10,630 nt of DNA from contig PASL01000030.1 of NCBI GenBank assembly GCA_002712125.1, positions 1-10,630 of the forward strand, written 5' to 3'. Origin of the DNA: Chloroflexota bacterium (lineage in GTDB: Bacteria; Chloroflexota; Dehalococcoidia; Lucifugimonadales; Lucifugimonadaceae). A model generated the notes under the pieces. That model saw only the letters and a list, made by a program, of their open reading frames with translations, did no database searches and was not told the origin of the DNA. Shown here one piece after another: positions 1-6,196 of the stretch; positions within the stretch are counted from its first letter, which is position 1; the number at the start of each line of letters is the position of its first letter. Made by a program: the position numbers and the translations under genes.

Positions 1-1
1 A

Positions 2-910
2 GCTAGAGATATTTCAGTAACAGTTGCTGCACCATATTTTAATAGAGTAAATGGACCTATATTGTTAGTAATAATTGTTCTGATGGGAATTGGACCTGTA
101 ATACCATGGAGAAAATCATCTTATAATCAAATTATTAAATGGCTGATTTTGCCAAGTATATTTGCAGTGATTATATTTATTATCTTACTACTAATTGGAG
201 ATAAAAAAATTGTAGCCATGGCCTCATTTTCAATGGTAGCTTTTGTTTTTATTTCTATAGTTCAGCAATGGTATAAAGGGAGTTATTCGAGATATAAAAA
301 TGGTGAAAAATGGTATCTAGCTTTTTTTAAGATGATTAATGGTAATAGGCCTAGACATGGAGGTTACATAGTTCACATATCAATGCTGTGCTTAGCACTA
401 GGGATTATTGGTACAAATTTTTATCAAATTAAATCTGATGTGGCCTTAAGAATTAATGAGAGCGTTGTAATAGATGATTATAGAATTCAATACAATGAAA
501 AAATTAACGACGATCGTTCAGATAGATTAGCACAATGGGCTAATATGACTGTTTACAAAATAGATTCAAAAAACTATTTGGAAAAAATCAAGGAAACAAA
601 AGATAAAGGAAGTGATAGTTTTATCTTAAAAAAAGAAGAAGTTACTTATAATGAAAAAATAATTGGAGAATTGAAACCATGGCATGGATTTTATATTAAT
701 TTTAACATGGCTTCAGTAAGATCAGGTATAAAAAGTAGTATTTATGAAGATTTATACGTTATTCCTAGGGATTTTTTGGAAGACGGAAGAGTCTCTTTAT
801 CAATAAGTATTAATCCTTTAGCAGTTTGGTTATGGATATCTGGCCCAATATTTATATTAGGAACTATGATTGCTTTATGGCCTAATAAAAAAATAGAAGA
901 GGGTAAATAA
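2..910 (+). CDS. ccmF: CcmF, heme lyase subunit of cytochrome c maturation (C-terminal part, 5' end outside window)
   Basis: The reading frame is open from base 2, so the gene begins upstream of the window; the TTG at 62 is only an internal codon. CcmF is the large membrane subunit that attaches heme from holo-CcmE to apocytochromes c. Visible are the YFNRVNGPI segment and the GIGPVIPWR loop typical of CcmF. Transmembrane stretches follow, then the NRPRHGGYIVHISM segment, whose histidines lie in the conserved heme-binding region of the family. A periplasmic domain ends in SSIYEDLYV, and a last membrane segment ends in the family-typical GTMIALWP. The stop overlaps the next ATG by one base (TAATG), which implies translational coupling. 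About 300 residues are seen, roughly the C-terminal half of a usual CcmF. The family assignment is secure. Confidence 0.93.
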   Translation, partial: ARDISVTVAAPYFNRVNGPILLVIIVLMGIGPVIPWRKSSYNQIIKWLILPSIFAVIIFIILLLIGDKKIVAMASFSMVAFVFISIVQQWYKGSYSRYKNGEKWYLAFFKMINGNRPRHGGYIVHISMLCLALGIIGTNFYQIKSDVALRINESVVIDDYRIQYNEKINDDRSDRLAQWANMTVYKIDSKNYLEKIKETKDKGSDSFILKKEEVTYNEKIIGELKPWHGFYINFNMASVRSGIKSSIYEDLYVIPRDFLEDGRVSLSISINPLAVWLWISGPIFILGTMIALWPNKKIEEGK

Positions 911-1164
911 TGTTAGAGTTTTTGATTATTACTTTTTTGTTTATTATATGTTTAGTAGCATTAATTTACCCTATTCTAAAACCAAAAATTAACAATCAAA
1001 AACTATCCTATTATGATGAAAGAAAAAAATTATATGGAGATATAAAAAAATATCATAAGAACTTTATCGATGGAGAAATAAACTTAAAAACATATGAAAG
1101 TGAAATTAGATATCTAAAATTACAAGCAGCAAAATTGATTAGAAAAGAAAAAAATAATGAATAA
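910..1164 (+). CDS. Short CcmI-like membrane/coiled-coil protein
   Basis: This 84-residue protein has one N-terminal transmembrane segment (about residues 3-23). A charged, helical cytoplasmic stretch follows (about 33-80). Its spacing (ER..LYGDIKKYHKNFIDGEI....YE....YLKLQAAKL) matches the N-terminal module of CcmI/CycH. CcmI is the part of the heme lyase complex that presents apocytochrome c. The large periplasmic TPR domain of proteobacterial CcmI is absent, so this is a minimal version or only a structural analogue. It sits directly after ccmF and overlaps the next gene by eight bases, which supports a role in the same complex. The CcmI link rests on pattern and context, not on catalytic residues. 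Confidence 0.7.
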   Translation: MLEFLIITFLFIICLVALIYPILKPKINNQKLSYYDERKKLYGDIKKYHKNFIDGEINLKTYESEIRYLKLQAAKLIRKEKNNE

Positions 1165-2194
1165 GATATTACCATTAATAATATTAATATTTGCTATCCA
1201 AAATGTTTTTGTAGAAAAAACATATTCTCAAGTTAATCTAGAAAAAAATATTAATGGAAAAATTATAAATATGACTTCCCCTGGAGTTTTGCCAGAGCCA
1301 ACTATTCTACAACTTATGCAAGTTGATACAGAAAATGAATCAATATCAAAGTTAGAAGAACAAATTGTTACCAGTGATGGTTCTTTTGAATTTAATATAA
1401 AAAATTATTCAAAAGATAATATTTATAGATTAGTAGTAGATGTTGGATATTATGTCAATTTTTATGATGTTACAAATAATAATACTAATAATATAGAAAT
1501 TTCTATATATGATAGAACTGACTCACTTGAAGATATCAATTTGAATTCGTACATCATGATGATACCAAGCATTGATAGAAATTCAAGACAAGCAGGTGTT
1601 TTATCTATGATAAAAATAAATAATAATGGGAATAATGTATTTTCAGCTAATTTTTCTGATCCCAACCTAACAGGTTTCAATCTATTTCGTTTTAATCTAC
1701 CAGATGGTTGGTCAAATCTTTCTGTTGAATCCGAATTGCCAGTTGGAAACGTTATAGAGATAAGTACTGGTTTTGCTATGAGTAACCCTATACCTCCTGG
1801 TGAATATTCAATATTAACTAATTACATCATTAATTATGAAAATGACAACTTTGATTTCGACTTAAAATTGCCTTATGGAGGAGATAATATTCAATTCTTA
1901 CTACCTTATGATGCAGGTAAAATTTCTGCAGAAAAATTTTCTGATGTAACAGAAGTAAGCATAGGCGAAAAAAAGTACTTAATGATTTCTGGAGATGATT
2001 TTAAAAAAAATGATGTTATAAATGTGAATTTTACTGAATTGCCTCAACCATCATTTACTGGTAATGTTATAAACTTTTTAAGCGGTAAATTATTTGTGAT
2101 TTTTCTTGGTGGTATCTTCTCTGTACTTTTAATTTTTATTATTTTATTTACTGTAATAAAAAGAAAGAATACAAATTTGGAACAATATAAATGA
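1157..2194 (+). CDS. Unrecognised exported protein with C-terminal membrane anchor, in ccm operon
   Basis: I cannot assign this 345-residue protein to a named family with confidence. It starts with a signal-peptide-like segment (about 1-25: NK, then a hydrophobic run, then TYSQ). A large extracytoplasmic region of mostly beta-type sequence follows. One transmembrane helix (about 312-334) and a short basic tail (IKRKN) end the protein, so most of it should face outside the membrane. The part around residues 30-105 (NGKIINMT...SDGSFEFNI...YRLVVDVGYYV) resembles carboxypeptidase-regulatory-like or transthyretin-like beta sandwiches. There is no cysteine at all, which excludes a CcmH-type thiol reductase. 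It overlaps the upstream gene by eight bases and the downstream thioredoxin by four (ATGA), so it is probably co-translated with the cytochrome c maturation genes. A scaffold or apocytochrome-holding role is only a guess from position. Confidence 0.8.
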   Translation: MNKILPLIILIFAIQNVFVEKTYSQVNLEKNINGKIINMTSPGVLPEPTILQLMQVDTENESISKLEEQIVTSDGSFEFNIKNYSKDNIYRLVVDVGYYVNFYDVTNNNTNNIEISIYDRTDSLEDINLNSYIMMIPSIDRNSRQAGVLSMIKINNNGNNVFSANFSDPNLTGFNLFRFNLPDGWSNLSVESELPVGNVIEISTGFAMSNPIPPGEYSILTNYIINYENDNFDFDLKLPYGGDNIQFLLPYDAGKISAEKFSDVTEVSIGEKKYLMISGDDFKKNDVINVNFTELPQPSFTGNVINFLSGKLFVIFLGGIFSVLLIFIILFTVIKRKNTNLEQYK

Positions 2195-2769
2195 ATAGAT
2201 TAAAAGCATTCATGATAATCTTCATTCCATCACTTATATTAGTTGGAATTGTTACCTTTGGATTTTTCAAAGATGACAAAAAAAGCATTGGAGTAAATAA
2301 TAATTTTTCAATAGGTGAAATACCAAAATATTTTGATGGTGAATTAATTATGGAATCAACCTCTGGCGATGAAGTTAATTTACAAAAATTGAATGGTAAA
2401 ATTGTTCTTATAGATTTTTGGTCATCTTGGTGTGCTCCATGTATAGCTGAAGCAGAAACTCTAGCCTCAACTTATGATAGATGGAGTGAATATGACGTAG
2501 AATTTGTAGGTATTGCTATTTGGGACACTCTACCAGAGGTAAAGAACTTTATAAAAAAATATAATATTAAATATCCAATTGTATTAGATGATTATGGACA
2601 AATAGCAGTAGATTTTGGGGTAGCAGCTATCCCAGAAAAAATACTAATAGACAAAAACGGTAAGATAGTAAAAAAACTACTAGGACCTAGTAGTTCCAAA
2701 GAATTAAATAACCTTATTGCAGAAATTTCTGAAAATTCACTAGACTTATACAATATTGATTCATATTAG
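2191..2769 (+). CDS. Membrane-anchored TlpA/ResA/CcmG-type thiol-disulfide oxidoreductase
   Basis: This 192-residue protein has an N-terminal membrane anchor (about residues 7-25) and then a thioredoxin-fold domain of the AhpC/TSA-Redoxin type. The strand IVLIDFWSSW leads into the active site WCAPC (C81 and C84). The cis-proline loop is GVAAIPEK (P148), followed by ILIDKNGKIV. In cytochrome c maturation, such proteins (CcmG, ResA, TlpA) keep the CXXCH cysteines of apocytochromes reduced for heme attachment outside the cytoplasmic membrane. It overlaps the upstream gene by an ATGA junction and is the last gene of this operon. The redox family is certain; the exact partner is inferred from ccmF upstream. 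Confidence 0.9.
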   Translation: MNRLKAFMIIFIPSLILVGIVTFGFFKDDKKSIGVNNNFSIGEIPKYFDGELIMESTSGDEVNLQKLNGKIVLIDFWSSWCAPCIAEAETLASTYDRWSEYDVEFVGIAIWDTLPEVKNFIKKYNIKYPIVLDDYGQIAVDFGVAAIPEKILIDKNGKIVKKLLGPSSSKELNNLIAEISENSLDLYNIDSY

Positions 2770-2772
2770 TTA

Positions 2773-2799
2773 TTTATGTAGTATGTAATACTAAATAAA
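2773..2799 (+). promoter_or_regulatory. Imperfect inverted repeat after the ccm operon
   Basis: Bases 2773-2784 and 2788-2799 are 12-base arms with one mismatch around a 3-base spacer; the inner core is TAGTAT-GTA-ATACTA. It begins four bases after the TlpA-like gene's stop codon. A weak RNA hairpin with a single G-C pair is possible, but there is no U-tract after it, so a classical terminator is not supported. The left inner arm (TAGTAT, 2779-2784) could also be a -10 element, 17 bases downstream of TTGATT (2756-2761), for the fatty acid genes. Such matches are common by chance in AT-rich DNA. Confidence 0.3.
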
Positions 2800-2838
2800 A
2801 TCAAATAGAATAAAAATAAATAATAAAATTTATAATTT

Positions 2839-3240
2839 ATGAATGTTTTAGATGCTGAAATTGGACAAGTTTATGGTCCATACAAACTAGAATTTGAAGA
2901 TTCTAATATTAAAGACTATTTACAGAGTGTAACTTTCTCAGAAAACAAGGAACTTTATAATGAATATTTACCTCCTTTTTTCGTAATCGCATTAGCATTA
3001 TCTAACTTAATAGAAGATATACAATTATTTAATTCAGGGCTAGAAGCAGTACATTCAGGCCAAGAAGTAATATGGAACAAAAAAATATCCTCTAATTCAA
3101 TAATTTATGCTAAAGGTAAATTATCCTCTAAAAAAGCTATTAGAAAAAGTTTATTTCTAGTATTTTCAGTTGAATATAAAGATCTAACTAATAAATTAGT
3201 TGGTTCATCAGTTTCAAAAATAATATTAAATGACAAATAA
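2839..3240 (+). CDS. MaoC-like dehydratase N-terminal-type subunit (HadA-like)
   Basis: This 133-residue protein looks like the non-catalytic hot-dog half of a two-part 3-hydroxyacyl dehydratase (MaoC_dehydrat_N / FAS1-like dehydratase). It opens with IGQVYGPYKLEFEDSNIKDYLQSV. A conserved-looking YLPPFFVIALALSNLIED stretch follows, then a hot-dog core (AVHSGQEVIWNKKI...IYAKGKL). It lacks the D-x-N-P-x-H catalytic motif, and the next gene supplies that motif. This mirrors mycobacterial HadA/HadB, where the two subunits form one active site. No clear ribosome binding site precedes the ATG; the 69 bases upstream are almost all A/T. The gene overlaps the following one by 11 bases. Family assignment is from pattern and context. 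Confidence 0.72.
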   Translation: MNVLDAEIGQVYGPYKLEFEDSNIKDYLQSVTFSENKELYNEYLPPFFVIALALSNLIEDIQLFNSGLEAVHSGQEVIWNKKISSNSIIYAKGKLSSKKAIRKSLFLVFSVEYKDLTNKLVGSSVSKIILNDK

Positions 3241-3637
3241 TATGTATAAAGGTTACAAGTTTAAAGAAAATAAAATTTTGGTAGATCAAAGTAAAGTTGA
3301 TCTTTATGCTAAAGCTTCTGGTGACAATAACCCAATACACATCGATGAAGAATATGCAAAGAATACATCCTATGGCAAAAGAATTGCTCATGGGATGCTT
3401 ACTCTTGGTATACTTTCTGAAATTCTTGTAAGAGAATTTTCTAAAAGTTGGTACAAAAATGGAAATATAAAAGTCAGATTTACTGCACCTGTTTTTCCAA
3501 GTGAATATATAATTACATATGGAGAAATAGTATCTATAGTAGATAAAGAAGAAAAGAAAATAGTAAAATGCAACGTTGGTTGTAAAAAAACAGATGGAAC
3601 TGATGTAATATCAGGCACAGCAGAATTTAGAATTTAA
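3230..3637 (+). CDS. MaoC-family (R)-hydratase / 3-hydroxyacyl-ACP dehydratase catalytic subunit (HadB-like)
   Basis: This 135-residue single hot-dog-fold protein carries the complete hydratase-2 motif: A-SGDNNPIH, then five residues and an alanine, with D32 and H37 as the catalytic pair. YGKRIAHGMLTLG follows (48-60). It should catalyse reversible dehydration of (R)-3-hydroxyacyl thioesters to trans-2-enoyl thioesters in the cytoplasm. Its overlap with the HadA-like gene points to a heterodimer, and its position before plsX, fabG and a FabL-like gene points to an acyl-ACP dehydratase in fatty acid synthesis. An (R)-enoyl-CoA hydratase is the main alternative. A second in-frame ATG at 3242, two bases after the upstream stop, would remove four residues and is equally plausible as start. 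Confidence 0.87.
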   Translation: MTNNMYKGYKFKENKILVDQSKVDLYAKASGDNNPIHIDEEYAKNTSYGKRIAHGMLTLGILSEILVREFSKSWYKNGNIKVRFTAPVFPSEYIITYGEIVSIVDKEEKKIVKCNVGCKKTDGTDVISGTAEFRI

Positions 3638-3660
3638 ATCTACCAGGGGAATCAATTTAT

Positions 3661-4668
3661 ATGAATAATAACTTAATAACTATTGTTATAGATGCTATGG
3701 GTGGAGATCATGGCCCAGAAGTAACAGTAAAAGCAGCCATTAATTCTACAAAAAATAAAGACATAATCATTATATTAGTTGGAGATGTAGAAAAAATTAA
3801 TATTGAGCTAAATAAATATACTGAAAAAGAAAAGCAATTTATAAAAGTATTTCCATCTGATGGAGTTGTAAACGAAGGTGAGCATCCTGCTTTGGCGTTT
3901 AAGTCTAAACCAAAGGCATCTATATTTGTATCCGCTGGAATAGTTAAATCTGGTAAAGCCAATGGTTTTATAAGTATGGGCTCGACCGGGGCTTCTATTG
4001 CTGCTGCAACAGTTCTTTTTGGCACGCATGATGGAGTAGATAGAGGAGCACTTGGAGGTCCGATTGTTGGATTTGCTCCCAAGTCAATAATAATAGACTT
4101 AGGAACAAATGTTGACACGAAACCAAATCAATTAGTAGATTTTGCAGCACTAGGAAATATAATGTCAAAAAAAATATATGAAGTCGACAATCCAAGAATA
4201 GCTATACTCAGTGTTGGCTCTGAAGAAGGTAAAGGAAATAATTTAGTTAAGGAGACATCTAAGTTATTAAGTAATACAGACTTAAATTTTACTGGTAATA
4301 TTGAACCAAACGAAATCCCTTTTTCTAAAGCAGATGTAATATTATGTGATGGATTTGTTGGAAATGTAGTTCTTAAACTTACTGAAGGTCTAGGAGATGC
4401 AGTAGTTAAATTAATAAAAGAAGAATTAGGTGAAAATAATCAGTCAAAAAGTTTACAGAATTCTGTATTTGAAAAAATGAATACACTAGCAGCGTTTGGT
4501 GGTGGCCCTTTATTAGGAGTAAATGGACTTGCAATTGTTGGTCATGGATCATCTGATGCAAATGCAATTACAAATGCAGTTCAGACAGCTAAATTTGTAA
4601 TAAGTACAAACTTAATCGAGGCACAAAAAGAAGAACTTATAAAAATAAGAAAACAAATAAATAAATAG
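3661..4668 (+). CDS. plsX: PlsX, acyl-ACP:phosphate acyltransferase
   Basis: PlsX converts acyl-ACP and phosphate to acyl-phosphate, the donor used by PlsY for the first acylation of glycerol-3-phosphate. It is a peripheral membrane enzyme linking fatty acid and phospholipid synthesis. The 335-residue length is normal. Hallmarks are IDAMGGDHGP near the N-terminus, SMGSTGAS (about 105-112), DLGTNVDTKPNQLVDFA (146-162), SVGSEEGKGN (184-193) and CDGFVGNVVLK (229-239). The ATG is supported by a purine-rich AGGGGA ending ten bases upstream, one of the best ribosome binding sites here. It lies 23 bases after the HadB-like gene and 9 bases before fabG, clearly in one operon. Confidence 0.96.
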   Translation: MNNNLITIVIDAMGGDHGPEVTVKAAINSTKNKDIIIILVGDVEKINIELNKYTEKEKQFIKVFPSDGVVNEGEHPALAFKSKPKASIFVSAGIVKSGKANGFISMGSTGASIAAATVLFGTHDGVDRGALGGPIVGFAPKSIIIDLGTNVDTKPNQLVDFAALGNIMSKKIYEVDNPRIAILSVGSEEGKGNNLVKETSKLLSNTDLNFTGNIEPNEIPFSKADVILCDGFVGNVVLKLTEGLGDAVVKLIKEELGENNQSKSLQNSVFEKMNTLAAFGGGPLLGVNGLAIVGHGSSDANAITNAVQTAKFVISTNLIEAQKEELIKIRKQINK

Positions 4669-4677
4669 GTAAATAAA

Positions 4678-5418
4678 TTGAATACAAAAAAAATAGCATT
4701 AATCACTGGTGGTTCCAGAGGGATTGGTGAGGCAACTGCAATCAGATTGGCAAGATTAAATTACAACGTAGTAATTACTTATAATTCTCATGAAAATGAT
4801 GCTAACAAAGTAATTGAAAGTATAAAAAAATTCAATCCAGATTCCATGAAGATTAAATGTGATGTTACTAACAAAGAAAATGTAAAAGAAATGTTTATGA
4901 AAGTTGAAAAAGATATCGGTAGCGTAGATATATTAGTAAACAACGCTGGGGTAATTAGTGATTCTTTGCTACTTAGAATGAAAGATGAACAGTTCGAATT
5001 TACAATGCAAACTAATATGTTTGGAACATATTACTGCACCAAAAATGCATTACCAGGTATGATAAAAAAAAGATGGGGAAGAATCATTAATGTTTCATCT
5101 GTTGTAGGTATACGTGGAAATATGGGGCAATCAAATTACTCTGCATCAAAAGCAGCTGTTCATGGATTTAGCCAATCTCTGGCAAAAGAAGTTGCTAAAA
5201 GAGGTATAACAGTAAACGTTGTAGCACCAGGATATATAAAAACCGCTACATCAGATGTACTAAATGAAAAACAAAAAGAAACAGTAATGACATGGATACC
5301 GCAAGGTAGATTTGGGGAACCTGATGAAGTTGCTCCAACAATAGCTTTTTTAACAACTAAAGAAGCTGATTACATTACTGGAACTATTATAAGAGTTGAT
5401 GGCGGTATGGCTATATAA
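4678..5418 (+). CDS. fabG: FabG, 3-oxoacyl-ACP reductase
   Basis: This 246-residue short-chain dehydrogenase is expected to reduce 3-oxoacyl-ACP to (R)-3-hydroxyacyl-ACP with NADPH in each elongation round. It has the nucleotide-binding TGGSRGIG (10-17), NNAG (88-91) and the tetrad N113, S141, Y154, K158 in the usual Y-x3-K arrangement (YSASK). VAPGYIKT and the C-terminal DYITGTIIRVDGGM also fit the family. The length and these motifs match FabG closely, and plsX and the dehydratase subunits alongside support an acyl-ACP role over a generic SDR. The start is TTG with only a weak TAGGT upstream; no ATG lies at the right place. Confidence 0.93.
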   Translation: MNTKKIALITGGSRGIGEATAIRLARLNYNVVITYNSHENDANKVIESIKKFNPDSMKIKCDVTNKENVKEMFMKVEKDIGSVDILVNNAGVISDSLLLRMKDEQFEFTMQTNMFGTYYCTKNALPGMIKKRWGRIINVSSVVGIRGNMGQSNYSASKAAVHGFSQSLAKEVAKRGITVNVVAPGYIKTATSDVLNEKQKETVMTWIPQGRFGEPDEVAPTIAFLTTKEADYITGTIIRVDGGMAI

Positions 5419-5419
5419 T

Positions 5420-6196
5420 ATGTCTCGATTAAGTAATAAAAATAGCTTATACAATAAAACTGCTGTAATAACTGGTGGTACTAGAGGGATTGGAAAAGCA
5501 ATATCTGAGGAACTTGGAAAAAGAGGTGCGAATTTAATACTAAATTATTTACGCAATCATAAAGAAGCAAAAAAAACTCAAAAAGAACTAAATGAAAATA
5601 ACATAAATTGCTCGATTTATAGGTGTAATATTGGAGATATAGAATCAGTGGATAAGTTTATTAATAAAATAACTTTAGAACATGATAAAATCGATATTTT
5701 AATTAATAATGCTGCATCAGGAGTGATGAAAAAATCTACTGATTTAGATATAAAACACTGGGATTGGACTATGGATATCAATGCAAGAGGTACGTGGTAT
5801 ATATCGAAACAACTTTCAAAGCAGATGATTAACGGAGGTAATATAATAAATATTTCGAGTCCAGGTTCATCGATGGTTCTTCCCGATTATTTTCCTATTG
5901 GAGTTTCAAAAGCGGCATTAGAGTCAATAACAAGATATCTTTCAATAGAACTAGCTGAGAAAAATATTGCAGTTAATTCTGTATCTGCTGGATATGTTCT
6001 AACTGATGCACTTAATCATTTTCCTGATAAAGATTCGGTAGTAGAAATTGCAGAAAAGGCAACTCCAGCTGGGAGACCAATAAGACCTCAAGATGTAGCA
6101 AACGTAGTAGCCATGCTGTGCGGTTCAGATGCTGAAATGATTAGAGGACAAAATATATTAGTTGATGGCGGTTCAACAATAAATTTTAATCACTAA
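5420..6196 (+). CDS. fabL: FabL-like enoyl-ACP reductase (SDR family)
   Basis: This 258-residue SDR resembles Bacillus FabL, a NADPH-dependent enoyl-ACP reductase, more than FabG. Shared segments, compared from memory, are NNAASGV, HWDWTM.IN, GVSKAALE, TRYLS.EL, TDALNHFP, TPAGR, MIRGQ and VDGG. The catalytic pair is spaced Y157-x6-K164 (YFPIGVSK), as in enoyl reductases, not Y-x3-K as in FabG. The cofactor loop is TGGTRGIG (18-25). It should reduce trans-2-enoyl-ACP and complete the elongation cycle with the neighbouring genes. I chose the ATG one base after the fabG stop; in-frame TTG 5396 and ATG 5399 would overlap fabG and add a non-conserved leader. Its 3' end overlaps the convergent YgfZ-like gene by 11 bases. 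Confidence 0.82.
   Translation: MSRLSNKNSLYNKTAVITGGTRGIGKAISEELGKRGANLILNYLRNHKEAKKTQKELNENNINCSIYRCNIGDIESVDKFINKITLEHDKIDILINNAASGVMKKSTDLDIKHWDWTMDINARGTWYISKQLSKQMINGGNIINISSPGSSMVLPDYFPIGVSKAALESITRYLSIELAEKNIAVNSVSAGYVLTDALNHFPDKDSVVEIAEKATPAGRPIRPQDVANVVAMLCGSDAEMIRGQNILVDGGSTINFNH

Noticed and set aside
1462..1680. Short hydrophobic open frame on the minus strand within the unknown ccm-operon gene
   Set aside because: The plus-strand gene has a signal peptide, an anchor and coupling to both neighbours; the antisense frame has no such support.
3708..4118. 136-codon open frame on the minus strand within plsX
   Set aside because: It lies wholly opposite plsX, has no recognisable domain or ribosome binding site, and plsX itself is clearly conserved.
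5396..5419. Earlier in-frame starts (TTG 5396, ATG 5399) for the FabL-like gene
   Set aside because: They overlap the fabG end and add a leader absent from SDR N-termini; ATG 5420 sits one base after the fabG stop.
4678..6196. Recent tandem duplication of two SDR genes
   Set aside because: The two proteins differ in active-site spacing and in most of the sequence outside the common SDR motifs, so they belong to different subfamilies.
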